DNA of 64,000 bases from Fistularia commersonii (GCA_037954325.1 JBBMNZ010000030.1:8315001-8379000), one strand, 5' to 3'; shown: positions 11,631 to 24,725, counted from the stretch's first letter. Program-made: numbers and translations. Notes: generated by a model not told the origin, from the sequence alone.

Positions 11631-12520
11631 TCAAGAAAAGGATGAGAAATGCAGTATGGCATCACGAAAAGCGGTTTTATTAATGGGTGCATTACGTCAC
11701 CATTCTACCTTTGAAAATTGTTCCTGGTTCTTGGACCGATGTATTGATGTTTTATCTTGAGGAGAAGAAAAGGATTGACGGCGGATTCGGTTTCACCCTT
11801 TGACAATTGAACAACATGTTGCCAGGTATGAATATATAAAAAAAAAAAAAAAAAAAAAGAAATGGCAAGAGCTGCGTGTCTTGTCTCCTCGAGGCAGAGA
11901 AAACATCTTGGTTGATGAAATAAAGCGTTGCCATGGAAACTTTAAGGCTCGCTTGAGGACATGAGCACGGAGCCCAATTACAAAACAAACGCTGCGCTCC
12001 CAAAAGTATAATGACCCCAGTGATGGGGAGGTGGGGGGGGGGGGGCATAATGGCTGTTATTAATTTAAAGAAGTACGGCTCACAGCCACCCGATCGGCGT
12101 TCACCATCATCATCACCACCTTCATCATAATCTCCGAACATGCATATCATTAGGGAGTGGGTATAAAAAAAGGTATGATCTCTTCATCCGTTGAAGTAAC
12201 CTGATTTACACCCGGGCATCAAGCAGATACTCGAACAATAACAGCATCCAGCGTGCACTCGCCCGAGGACAAGCGTCCCCTCAGATAACATCGACGTCTG
12301 TTCTCAGATTACATAGCATGCGCATCGTCCCCGTCATCATTTCCAGATGGTTATCCCACGAGCCGATCTCTCGACTCCACGGATCACATGCTCGCAGGAG
12401 GAGGAAGAGGATGCAGTTGTTGTGACAGCAGGTACATCTGGGGTCACGAACAAGCAGATAGCGGGCTTTTCTAACTTGGACGTTTTTTTTAGTCATCCTG
12501 AAGTTGAGATGTTTGTTTCT

Positions 12521-12804
12521 GGGGCGGCCTGATGGGTGGCGGTACCACCTCACAGCAAGAAGGTCACCGGTTCAATTGGTCTCTTGGTCTCCTCCCACAG
12601 TCTAAAGACATGCAGGAAATTATATGGAGAACCAAAACTTCCAAGGAGTGTGAATGAGAGTGAATGGCTGCGTGTGGTCTATATGTGGCCCTGAAATTGA
12701 CTGGTGACCGGTCCAGGGTCAACCCTACCTCTTGCCCAATGACAGCCCGGATAGACTCCAGATGACAAGGTTAAGAAGTTCAGATAATGAATGAATATAT
12801 ACAT
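12521..12804 (+). mobile_element. tRNA-related SINE-like copy, tail used as LINE target
   Basis: The head runs GGGGCGGCCTGATGGGTGGC and CACAGCAAGAAGGTCACCGG, with a decayed B box (CGGTTCAATTGG). It continues CTCCCACAGTCTAAAGACAT, GAGAGTGAATGGCTGCGTGT, GACTGGTGACCGGTCCAGGG and CCGGATAGACTCCAG, and ends in an AATGAATGAATATATACAT tail. The tail (12786-12804) is the exact target of the LINE that follows; its second copy lies at 13949-13967. Many copies of the family occur in this window. A SINE is the best reading, based on the tRNA-like head, but I cannot name the family. Confidence 0.65.
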
Positions 12805-13948
12805 TTTCGGCTTTTCCCTTCAGCGGTCGCCGCAGCGAATCAATCACCTCAATCTAACCCTATTCTCTGTATCTTCCTCTCTAACACCATCTACCTTCAT
12901 ATCCTCTCTCACTACATTCATAAATCTTCTTTTTCGCTTTCCTCAAGACCTCCTGCCTGGCAGCTGCAATTCCAGCATCCGTCTACCAATATATTCTCTA
13001 TCCCTCCTTTATACATGACCCAACCATTTCAGTCTGGCTTCTCTGACCTTCTCTCCAAAATGTCTAACATGTGCTGTTCCTCTGAAAGACTCATTCCTGA
13101 TTCTATCCATCCTGGTCACTCCCAAAGAGAACCTTAGTATCTTCAGCTCTACAACTTCCAGCTCTGCCTCCTGACTTTTCGTCATTGTAACTGTTTCTAG
13201 GCCATACAGCACTCGTCTTGTACACCTTTCTTTTCATTCTGGCTGATAGTCTTCTATCACATAGTATCCTTGACACTTTTCTCCACTCATTCCAACCTGC
13301 TTAAACCCGTCTCTTCACCTCTTTTCCGCACTCTCCACTGCTCTGGACTGTTTAACCCAAGTACCTGAAATCCTCCAACTTCTTGATCTCCACTCCCTGT
13401 AGCCTCACCGTTCCACTCGAGTTCCTCTCATTCACACACATATATTCTGTCTTGCTGCGACTAACCTTCATTCCTCTCCTTTCCAGAGCATACCTCCATC
13501 TCTCTAGACTTTCCTGAACCTGTTCTCTGCTCTCACTACAGATCACAATGTCATTTGCAAACATCATGGTCCATGGAGATTCCTGCCTAACCTCATCTGA
13601 CAGCCTGTCCATCACCACTGCAAACAAGAAGGGGCTCAGAGCTGATCCCTGATGGAGTCCCACCTCCACCATGAACTTCTCTGTCACCCCTACAGCACAC
13701 CACACCACTGTCTCACAGCTAGCATACAAGTCTTGCACCAGTCTAACATACTTCTCTGCCACTCCAGATTTCCTCATACAATACCAGAGTTCCTCTCTTG
13801 GCACCTTGTCATATACGCTTTTTCTATGTCTACAAAAGCGCAATGCAGCTCCCTCTGACCTTCTTTGTACTTTTCTATTAGCAAATACTGCATCTGTAGA
13901 ACTCTTTCTAGGCATGAAGCCATACTGCTGTTCACAAATACTGACTTC
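12805..13948 (-). mobile_element. 5'-truncated LINE (RTE/Expander-like), reverse orientation, with 19-bp target duplication
   Basis: On the minus strand, 13915-13352 encodes the palm part of a reverse transcriptase: FRHRKSVYDKVPREELW-like start, GLHQGSALSPFLFAVVMD, then MMFANDIVICSESREQVQES. The catalytic F-A-D-D motif is changed to F-A-N-D, so the copy is dead. Further down, 13212-13009 encodes MLYGLETVTMTKSQEAELE and a GHV tail. The 3' end matches the copies at 2644 and 58186. A perfect 19-bp target duplication (AATGAATGAATATATACAT, 12786-12804 and 13949-13967) flanks it. The insertion is about 1.14 kb, against roughly 3 kb for a full-length element of this kind. Confidence 0.85.
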
Positions 13949-13967
13949 AATGAATGAATATATACAT

Positions 13968-15043
13968 AATGTTCTTTATATATATTTTTCTATCTGTTTC
14001 ACCAGTATCCGTAGCTTGATTTCTATGCATATCTGAAACTAGCATTTCTGACTATCAGGACACTGGTACCATGAATATACTCATATGAGGACACTGGGAC
14101 TTTTACATATGATGCTATGATGAGCTACATAGGGGGTCAGCTGCACACTCTTGCCCATATTGGCCGAGTGTGCGTGTATGTTAGAGGAAACATAAAGGTC
14201 TGAGTGTTAAAGTAAAAACCCACCATTCCTTCGTGCAAACCTGTGTGTGTGGTTACTCTCTGCCTGCTCGATTGTCTTTTCCCATTTGCATTTCACCCAC
14301 AAGCACTGGATCGTCTTGAAAAGTTTCCACTTTTCTTCTCTGCACTGATGTCTGTTATCTGTGTTTAACTGCCGCCCCGCCCCTCCCGGATCGCTTTATG
14401 TCCTCCTACCGTTGGCCTGTTCCTTTATCTTTCCGCTGGCGTCTGTTTGCCTCCTGTTCCAGTCCTCCGCTGCATCATCCTCTGTGAACTTCGACAGTCA
14501 CAATGCAAGAATACCGCAGGTACTTCGAGTGTGAGTACCACAGAGCTGTAGATACAGTACCTACATTGGGCATAAATATTTACCGAAAGATGAGCCTCCC
14601 TATTAATAGCCTATCTGAGCAGCCAGTTTATCTTGGTTTAAGGAGGTTTAGCAGAAGTTTGTCTTGTTCCAAAAGGAAGCACAGACCTGTAGATTATTCC
14701 TAAAGGAATTCCAGGACACACTGTTCCACTGACGGAAGAAGTAAAAAAAAATCATATATGTGTGTATACATTTGTATTTATAAAATATTTTATTAAATAT
14801 ATCATGATATTATGTGTAAATATTTATTTAAAAATAGTTGCTGTGTCATAAATTCATAAAATCCTTTTTGGACATTTTCTTCCCATCACAGGTCTTACAA
14901 GGTTAATTTACCTACTCTTGTGGTCAGGTTAACCCCAGGAGTGCCTGGTTCATATTTTATCATATCAAATATAATCCATAGCAGAAATTTCTCTGTAGAT
15001 TATTCTTCAAAACTTAAAGGAATTCTGGGACAAACTTTGAAAG

Positions 15044-15136
<93 letters not shown>

Positions 15137-15583
15137 GATTCAATATTGTATTATATCATAAATAAATATTTATTTTCATTAACTTTGCTTTGTCATTCAT
15201 TTGAATACATTTTCCAACAAAGGATATAAAAGGTTATTCTTTTTCTTGTTGTCAGTTCAACCCCTGGAGCCATGTTCTTTTCACAGGCATATATATTCTC
15301 TTCATAAAGTATTTGAACAAGTTTACTATAATATTTATTTTTAAAGTCGTTGCTGTGCCATACATTCAAGTCCTTTTCATACATTTTGCTCGGAATGTAG
15401 AGAATATAAAAAGTAATTCCAGTTGTCACTTCAACTCCTGGGGCTCTTGATCTTATTTCTCTATTCGTTTGTTGCGTGCGTCATGTCTTTTCTGTCCATT
15501 ATTCTCTCTTGTTATTCATTTAAGAATATGAACGATAATATTTAATATCCATGTCCAACTTGCACGGGAGGACTGTGCGTGGG
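13968..15583. other. Gene-free stretch upstream of galr1
   Basis: No exon recognised. Two AT-rich segments (about 14690-14860 and 15150-15430) share similar phrases, such as 'cagaaatttctctgtagattattc' against 'cacagacctgtagattattcctaaagg', which suggests an old local duplication. The (ATCT)n array at 15044-15136 sits between them. Confidence 0.4.
15044..15136. repeat. (ATCT)n microsatellite
   Basis: About 23 uninterrupted tetranucleotide units. Confidence 0.97.
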
Positions 15584-15592
15584 TTATAAAGG
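15584..15592 (+). promoter_or_regulatory. galr1: TATA box of galr1
   Basis: GGGTTATAAAGGC lies about 170 bases before the galr1 ATG at 15757, which predicts a transcript start near 15615 and a 5' UTR of about 140 bases. Inferred from position and consensus. Confidence 0.5.
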
Positions 15593-15642
15593 CTCATAAG
15601 CTGGATAAGCGGATGGGGTGTGTGTGTGTGTGGGGGGGGGGG

Positions 15643-15650
15643 TGACGTCG
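15643..15650 (+). promoter_or_regulatory. galr1: CRE-like site (TGACGTCG) near the galr1 start
   Basis: TGACGTCG differs by one base from the CREB consensus TGACGTCA. It follows a (TG)n-(G)n run. cAMP/CREB control of galanin receptor 1 has been reported in rodents; whether this site works is inference. Confidence 0.35.
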
Positions 15651-15756
15651 CGCAGAAAGGCAGGGCTGGCAGCCTGCAAAATCCACGATCTCCACCCGAG
15701 ATCCCCTCATTCGGGGAGGAGATCCCGTCCACGAGGGAGTGGATGCCGCGCAGAGG

Positions 15757-17984
15757 ATGGAGCTCCAGGCGGAGAACCACAGCGAGGCCGCCCGGCTGCC
15801 GGCGGAACCCATGCTCGGGATGGGGGTGGACAACTTCATCTCCCTCCTGGTGTTCGGACTCATCTTCATCCTCGGGGTGCTCGGGAACGCCCTGGTGATC
15901 GCAGTGCTGGCGCGCAGCAAGCCGGGCCAGCCGAGGAGCTCCACCAACATCTTCATCCTCAACCTGAGCGTGGCGGATCTGTCCTACCTCCTCTTCTGCG
16001 TCCCCTTCCAGTCCACCATCTACATGCTGCCTACTTGGGTGCTTGGCGCCTTCATCTGCAAGTTCATCCACTACTTCTTCACCGTGTCCATGCTGGTCAG
16101 CGTGTTCACGCTCTCGGCGATGTCCGTGGACCGCTACGTGGCCATCGTCCACGCCAGGAGGTCCTCGGCGATCCGCGTGGGTAGGCACGCCCTGCTCGGC
16201 GTGGTGCTCATCTGGAGCCTGTCCCTGGCCATGGCGGCGCCCGTGGCGCACTACCAGAGCATCGTGGAGCGGCAGGACAACAACACGTTCTGCTGGGAGG
16301 TGTGGCCCGATCAGCACAGGCGCGTGTACGTGACGTGCACCTTCGTGTTCGGATACCTGTTGCCCCTCATCCTCATCTCCGTCTGCTACGCCAAGGTGGG
16401 TGCGCCTGTGCGTAAAAACCCGTGCGCCCGAGACTGGAGACACGCTCCAGAACACAGCTGACGATGTTATTATTCATTTAAACCTGCTAATATATATGTA
16501 TGCATATGTATAGATTTGTTTTATTTTTGTTTTTCGCTTTCAGGTTTTAAAACATCTCCACAAAAAACTGAAGAACGTCTCCAAAAAGTCGGAGCTCTCC
16601 AAAAAGAAGGTAGGTGGGAGATCCATTCATCCACCCATCCATCCGTCCATCCATCCACCCATCCATCCATCTATTTACTTATTTGTGTTTATTTTGTCTC
16701 TGCTTCTTTTTCCAAATTACATTTACGGAGGATCTCCATATCCTGGCGTGTTTTATTTTGAAAGGGTATTGACAAAAATGCTTCAAAAGTGTTGTGGGAT
16801 TTCCGTGTTTACGTAGTGGTGCCCATGCATTGTTTGTTCCTCTTGTATATAAATATTTATATATACGTGTATATATATATTTCCGTATGTATTTACAGAT
16901 TTTACACTGGATGAAACTCAGTTCCATGTTCATGGCCAATGCAGCCTTGCAGCTAAATAATGCATTACTCTTCTCAGTTCAGTAATCGGATTACAGTGAA
17001 TTCTTCTTGATATCACTGCAGGTCAATGGGAAGATGTATTAAGAAAAACGTATATGTGCATGTTCTATAATTTTTCCACATCCAACCTAGTTGTTCTTTG
17101 CTTCGCACGAACACCCAGAGAAGGGTCAGTGGAAGGAAGGAAGGATACATGGATGAATTATTTTAAGACAGGTGTAACTTGTATTGTATTTGTGAACCTG
17201 GGGAGTTTGAATAAATCTTCCGTCTTTACCATGGACAAATGACGTATTGCTGCACTTTGCACCCCAAATTACCCTTAATTGATATGAACAGGCACATGTT
17301 AAGAAACTTTTAAATTAACAATTATCCGGTGCTTATTTTTCTGAAATCCTTGTGTTTTTACTGACTAACATTGCTAGTAATCTAAATTTGCATACTGTGA
17401 CAACTGGTAGTTATGATGGATGTACTCCTATACTATGGATTTTATGCTATGTGATGCTATGCTATTGCTATGCCTTTACCTGACTGCAATTTTAGCCTGA
17501 TGCTAAAATAAGTTAAATTACAATAGTCAACGGCTGGAGGTAAAACACACATGTTGGGCGAATCTGAATAAGTTAGGTAGAGCAGACAAATGGAGTTGAT
17601 GGTCGGTGCTCTTGGTGTCTCTGCCCGCAGACGGCGCAGACCGTCCTGGTGGTGGTTGCCGTTTTTTGCCTGTCCTGGCTGCCTCACCACATCGTCCACC
17701 TGTGGGTGGAGTTCGGGTCCTTCCCCATCAACCAGGCCACCTTCGTATTCAGGATGGTGGCTCACTGCTTGGCCTACAGCAACTCCTCTGTCAACCCCAT
17801 CATCTACGCCTTTCTGTCCGAGAACTTCCGGAACTCCTACAAACAGGTGATCTGGTGCCGACGGCCGAGCAAATGTCCCCTGAACGACACTCGTGAGCTC
17901 CGCAGCAGGGTGGAGACGGCTCCGTCCACCAACATCAGCGTGACCCTCAAAGGTCAAGACTCTCAGAACAGCGTGATGCTTTGA
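15757..17984 (+). CDS. galr1: Galanin receptor 1 (class A GPCR), three exons
   Basis: The exons are 15757-16395, 16544-16609 and 17631-17984 (TGA), with GT-AG introns in phase 0 of 148 and 1021 bases. They encode 213+22+117 = 352 residues, against 349 in human GALR1, with the same exon plan (exon 2 is the third cytoplasmic loop). It is a plasma-membrane receptor for galanin that couples to Gi and lowers cAMP. Visible features: N-glycosylation sites N7 and N175; TM1 with GNALV (43-47); TM2 with NLSVAD (69-74); disulfide pair C101 and C179; DRY 125-127; loop 3 HLHKKLKNVSKKSE; TM6 SWLPHH (250-255); TM7 NPIIY (290-294). H255, H258, E262 and F273 align with human residues H264, H267, E271 and F282 linked to ligand binding. 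The tail has Cys residues for palmitoylation. I chose ATG 15757 (AGGATGG context, protein start MELQ as human MELA); the frame upstream opens only with GTG. Teleosts have two galr1 copies; a or b is not decided. Confidence 0.96.
16621..16671. repeat. (CATC)n repeat in galr1 intron 2
   Basis: An imperfect tetranucleotide run just 12 bases after the exon 2 donor site. Confidence 0.9.
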
Positions 17985-18044
17985 TGGAGCCTCTGGTGAG
18001 GAAACCTGCTGGGAAATGAAGAGTTCCGTTCCCTCTCGATGATA

Positions 18045-18059
18045 AATAAATACAATAAA
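18045..18059 (+). other. galr1: Poly(A) signals of galr1
   Basis: Two AATAAA hexamers (18045-18050 and 18054-18059) lie about 60-75 bases after the stop codon. They predict a very short 3' UTR of roughly 90-100 bases. Confidence 0.65.
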
Positions 18060-18149
18060 AAGTAAGGGAGAAATCAGACACAGCTTCACAAATCTGACGT
18101 ATGTACATTATTATAAATATATTTATTTTTTAACCATTAAAACTTCTGT

Positions 18150-18400
18150 GTGGGGTGGGCTTCCGAAAACAGGAGATTCGTTGGAGACTCAATTGCCCAG
18201 ATGTGTGAATGAGAGTGAATGGTTCTATGTCTCTCTACAACATCTGAATGAGAGGATGAATAGTTGTATGTTTCTATATGACGTATGAATGGCATACAAA
18301 ACCCCACCTCTTGCTGATGACTGCTGGGATAGGCTCCGCCCCCCTGACCCCGTGACCCCGTGCAGGATAAACGAGTATAGACAATGAATGAATGAACTGT
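18150..18400 (+). mobile_element. SINE-like copy just downstream of galr1
   Basis: It has the family hallmarks: GTGTGAATGAGAGTGAATGG repeated with small changes (about 18201, 18246 and 18285), then CTGCTGGGATAGGCTCCGCC (18321-18340) and an ACAATGAATGAATGAA tail (18380-18395). The head is missing or too decayed to recognise. It starts within about 90 bases of the likely galr1 cleavage site. Confidence 0.6.
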
Positions 18401-18409
18401 TCCTGTTTG

Positions 18410-20885
<2,476 letters not shown>

Positions 20886-20889
20886 TTTT

Positions 20890-21480
20890 CCCGGCTATTT
20901 GCAATGCACTGACAGGTGACAGTGGGGCTGCAATGGATCACCAACACCCAACTATCAGTGAACGGAATCTCTAATGTCAATCTGGATGATCTTTGGCAGC
21001 AGCAATTTCAGTTAGATTTCTTGAATGCAACTCAAACAACCCAGCTTGTCAAGAGAAGATCAGAAGTTCATGGAACTTGTCTCAAACTCAGTCAAGCAGA
21101 TGATTGCCCATCATGAGACGGGCCTACCATGAAGGAAAGATGTCAGCGCGCCAAATAACAAAAAAAAAAAAAAATCACAAAGCAGCGTGTCCCGCACCTG
21201 AAGAAGAAAGCTGAGCAGAAAATAGGGCAGATCAAAATACACAACTTCTCTTCTTGATAGGACGATCAAAACACTTCAGGATTGCTTGGAGGAGATCGAG
21301 AAACCAAAACAATTCCAGCAATGATTCATAGAAACATTACTGGAGGAAACAAAGTGGCTTAAGGAGGCACTAATAAATCTCAAACAAGAGCAACAGAATG
21401 GACTTGAACATATTCTGAATGAGGAGAGGCTGGTAAAAGAGAGGGATTTAGAAGAATTGAAGAAAGAGAGGGGGTAGATC
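20890..21480 (+). pseudogene. Decayed coiled-coil-coding sequence, possibly a processed pseudogene
   Basis: Plus-strand frames after about 21090 read as one broken protein: a basic stretch MRRAYHEGKMSARQITK with HLKKKAEQKIGQIKIHNFSS, then DRTIKTLQDCLEEIEK-like, then after a stop ETLLEETKWLKEALINLKQE, QQNGLEHILNEERLV and KERDLEELKKERG before a stop (about 21470). The heptad spacing of Leu/Ile among Glu and Lys suggests a long coiled coil. At least two stop codons or frame changes interrupt it. There are no introns in the visible part, so a retrocopy or transposon-derived gene is plausible. I cannot name the parent gene. Confidence 0.4.
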
Positions 21481-21544
21481 AACAAAGATTGTTACAGATG
21501 GTTGCAGATGGTTACAGAAAGATATCAGTGTGCAGCTCCGAGTC

Positions 21545-21800
21545 CGACTCCTGATGAGATGAGATGAAATGTGCTTTCATGATCCCATGCTTGGTTTCAC
21601 AGCGGCAGCATGACATACATTAAAATACATGTGAAAAAAAAGGAATAAAAAAAAAATAAATAAAAATAACTGTAAAAGTATCATCTAAAAAAATGTCTCC
21701 ATATTCACCAATACACAGGGATAATTAATGAGCAAAGTGACAATGTGAAGTAGCGCAGTAACTGGTTAGAGTGAGTTATTGTATTTAGTTATGGAATGAG
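21545..21800. repeat. Unclassified interspersed repeat fragment
   Basis: The phrase GATGAGATGAAATGTGCTTT with CATGATCCCATG and GGTTTCACAGCGGCAGCA resembles the 'ctttattgatccc ... acagcagca' segment found at 25690-25730 and the 'ctttattaatccc' segment at 31160. It is probably a 3' part of a fish retroelement. Boundaries are not clear. Confidence 0.3.
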
Positions 21801-21879
21801 GTTGGAAAGCTCACCCAAAACACAGCTGCAAAAAAGATGACACTGGAGATAACAGGCTGATAAAAGATCTGCAACATCT

Positions 21880-22285
21880 TAAATCTGCGGTCGGGAACCT
21901 ATTGCTCACGAGCCATATATGGCTCTTCCGGTGACGGAATCTGGCTCCCAGACAATTTTGAGTTGAAACAAAAATCAGTTTGGAACTGATTTTAATATAC
22001 TTGTGATATTTCTTCATAATACTGTGTCATTTTAAAGCAAACAGAAATTGGTTTTTAAGATAATTTTTCACGGGTCGCCCGTCGGTCTGGTTGGGAACCG
22101 ATGGCTTCCGAGCACGTCCGAGTCATTATAAAGGTAAAGAAATCAATTTTATCAGATAGCCAACCGACTTATCCCCCTCAACCCTTGTAATGGAAAAGAT
22201 GGCGAAGAGAGAAAAAAAAAGACGATGATTACTGTGCATTCAAGGCTGCGTGGACAGAGGAATTTGCATTTGGGCGATGTTGTTC
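21880..22285 (+). mobile_element. 5' fragment of a hAT (BED/ZBED-type) transposon
   Basis: The phrase GGTCGGGAACCTATTGCTCA with GAGCCATATATGGCTCTT is a hallmark of the ends of fish hAT elements of the CAGGGGTCGGCAACC type. About 300 bases on, an ATG (near 22192) opens MEKMAKR...DDDYCAFKAAWTEEFAF, which looks like the N-terminus of the matching transposase; the frame is soon lost, where LINE-like sequence begins at about 22285. Confidence 0.5.
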
Positions 22286-22291
22286 AAGATG

Positions 22292-22495
22292 TTATTCAGG
22301 ACCTTCTCCACACTGACTGCAGGATGGTTCCTCCTCCTTGCCCCAAATCATTAAATGATTAAGCGTAGGCAAGAGGTTGGCCGCATGAGCCTGAGAGGGT
22401 AGCCCTACCTCTAACACAGGTCCTTTTCTCCCTGTGGCGTAGATCTTGGTCCAACTCTTGGGGCCATAGTTATTGAGGCATAGGCCCCTTGACAC
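22292..22495 (-). mobile_element. LINE fragment, C-terminal part of a reverse transcriptase protein
   Basis: The 67-codon minus-strand frame contains SWTKIYATGRKGPVLEVGLP, SQAHAANLLPTLNHLMIWGK and SCSQCGEG. This resembles the C-terminal region, with a Cys-containing finger, found in fish non-LTR retrotransposon polyproteins. The Cys-His finger is cut off and the rest of the element is absent. Confidence 0.45.
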
Positions 22496-22640
22496 ACTGT
22501 GCTGCTGATTTTGATGTGCCTCAAGTGCGCTCCCTCCTCCTTCCTGAAGTTTCTATCATCTGCAGCACTTTATGGCATTACCTTCGTGCCGGACTTACAC
22601 GCGTTACACCCACTTTACTGTGTTTTGTATCTGTAGACTG

Positions 22641-23780
22641 CAGTGACGTGCAGTCAGTAGAGGCAGGGAAGGCTGGGCCTCAACTGTCATCCTGGAAAGA
22701 AAAAAATTCAAAATTAAAAAATGAATTAAATGGTTATATTTATTCAGTGATTTGTACTATAAGTTATTTTCCACTTAACCTCACAACTTTTAGCTATTTT
22801 TTTTCCCAAATTGTTGAAAAAAAAATCACATTTACATGGCAACCAGCTGAGCCCACTATGAATTACACAATGATTCTGTTAACTGTGCTACCATGCCATG
22901 CGCTGAGACCGTATTGCTGTCTCTGTGGATGTCACTATTAAAAAACACACTTTTAGTATATGAACTACATTTCCACAGCTTAGCTGATGTGTCGAATGTT
23001 TTTCGTCAACAACTGTAACGTGTTTCTCGTAATCATAAAACGACTGCGAAGAGACATTAAGTGAGGCAGGCAGTGACGGTGCCTCATGGTAGGAGGTGCC
23101 GCTGATCCCAGGGATCCTTCGGATACACAATAATAGAATTAGCAATAGCAAGCTACAGTAAACAGTTAGCAAATCAAGTGCAGCCATCCGGCTATTTTTT
23201 TGCCTATCTCATCGGGTTGTATAGCTCGTAAACGGTGAGGGATAAATGTAAATATCCATGGCAGCTTCTAAACTTTTTTTTTGACCCAGAAGGATTTCAT
23301 TTAAACTCTTCCTGAGGCGACAAAGTTGCTCCGGCCGGTGGTCACCGTTCCGGCTACGAAAGCACCGGCGGAGCGTTCACTCTTAGCACCGAAAAGACTC
23401 AAAACATACAGTCGGAACAGGACCGATCAAGGACGACTGTCTTCACTGGCAGTGATTTCCAGTGAGACAGAGAGACTTTTAAAACTTAAGAAAGAAACGG
23501 AAGACTTCTACAAGCAAGTTATCGAGGTTTTTTCTTCCCAACGAGCGGCGCATGGTCTTCGTTTATGAGTAAAGGTAAGAGATAATAACGTTTTTTTAAT
23601 GTTTTTTTTCCTATGCTACAGTTATATCAACAAAAATGCTGATATAATATTATAAACAAAACACGTCAACTGCCGCCGATAAAATGGTAAATAAGCTACT
23701 CTGTAGGGTTCATATGTTTGTAAATCTGACTGTGATGACGTCAGTGCCTTGACAGCGATGACCCTCACTGCACGACACTG
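22641..23780 (+). mobile_element. Internally deleted hAT element with a remnant of the C-terminal dimerisation domain
   Basis: Both ends match: 5' CAGTGACGTGCAGT and 3' (reverse complement) CAGTGTCGTGCAGT, one mismatch in 14. Near the 3' end, 23326-23568 encodes KRLKTYSRNRTDQGRLSSLA with VISSETERLL and DFYKQVIEVFSSQRAAHG, which is the C-terminal (hATC-like) end of the ZMYM1-type transposases of fish. The middle is AT-rich and non-coding, so the copy is non-autonomous. No 8-bp target duplication is visible (GTAGACTG before, GACGAGAT after), which suggests later rearrangement. Confidence 0.6.
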
Positions 23781-23786
23781 GACGAG

Positions 23787-23860
23787 ATTCAGTTTGCATG
23801 GGCATCATTTTTACAGTATTTTACAGTATATTGTAAAAATGATGCCCATGCAAACTGAAT
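23787..23860. repeat. Perfect 29-bp inverted repeat (hairpin, 16-base loop)
   Basis: Arm 23787-23815 (starts ATTCAGTTTGCATGGGCATC) is the exact reverse complement of arm 23832-23860. It starts six bases after the end of the hAT element at 23780. The total length (74 nt) is like a pre-miRNA, but perfect pairing and the location favour a recent DNA rearrangement. Confidence 0.95.
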
Positions 23861-24364
23861 TTTGTCCTGTACACACCTGCTGCCTACAGAATACGCAATA
23901 ATGTCCAAGTCGGAGTAGTTGTTGTTACCTGCGGTAACCCCTTTTGAACACTAGATGTCAGGATTCTACAGGATTCTTCTTGACCTCCATCTGTCCTGCA
24001 TATTTATCTCAATTGGTTCGAAGTCATTTTAAAAATCCAAATAAAAAGTGAAAATAAATGAAGCTATTAATTAGTATGCAATCCGTACTCTCGCCGGAAC
24101 ATATTCAGTTTGAAAAATAAGTAGAACCCAGAAACACCGGGAAGTCACGTGAGATGTTTTGCCAGAGAAGCCCGAGACACCCTGCCCTCAGTTGGCCTTT
24201 GGAGAAAAAATTAATTCTTCCGTCTTCCGTGCTGATCGATATCAATCCTCGATAATCTCTCCCATTTTTCACCTCTCGGTGGCACCCGTGTCCCCGCCAC
24301 CCCCGCCCGCGACCTCACATCCCCCCGAGACCCCGACCCGCCTGTCAAAAGTGTCATAAATAAT

Positions 24365-24725
24365 ACGGGTTAATTAGATATGAATTGATTGTGCGCGGGT
24401 TGCGGGCGCGTTCATCCATCACCCTAAAAGCTGGTTAACAATAGATTACCGGCCGACAAATCCCAGGGGAGGGGGGGCCGGGTGGGCCAGAGGCTGCCGC
24501 GGCCGTTTGGTCCGCGTGGAGGCTCGTAAATCTGCCAAATGATAAATACACCCGCAGCCCATTGTTTCCATACTGGAGGTGCTGTTATTAATAAAAAGGC
24601 GGGGGGTTGAATCATCCAAAGATGGGGTACGGGGCCGTAATTGAGTGATAAACTAGTAATAGTTTGGCTGATGTGGATTATTTGGCGTCTTTACGGCGTG
24701 GCTCTATAATATACACGAACATTAC
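24365..24725. promoter_or_regulatory. Candidate conserved non-coding element
   Basis: This is a repeat-free block of mixed composition with dense homeodomain-type cores: GGTTAATTAGATATGAATTG (24369-24388), CTGTTATTAATAAAAAG, CCGTAATTGAGTGATAAACT, and a ACAATAG-type SOX-like site at about 24438. It has no long open frame. The call rests only on composition and on lying in the galr1-sall3 desert. Confidence 0.3.

Noticed and set aside
15044..15136. CRISPR-like array
   Set aside because: Uniform tetranucleotide repeat without spacers, in a vertebrate genome.
15739..15756. Upstream extension of galr1 by six codons
   Set aside because: It would start at GTG. The ATG at 15757 has a good context and matches the human start MEL.
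15520..16455. 311-codon frame on the minus strand opposite galr1 exon 1
   Set aside because: It is a His/Glu/Asp-rich shadow of a GC-rich GPCR exon, with no domain or splice sites.
23787..23860. miRNA gene call
   Set aside because: Size fits, but perfect pairing, no conservation evidence and closeness to a hAT end make a rearrangement more likely; kept as a finding only.
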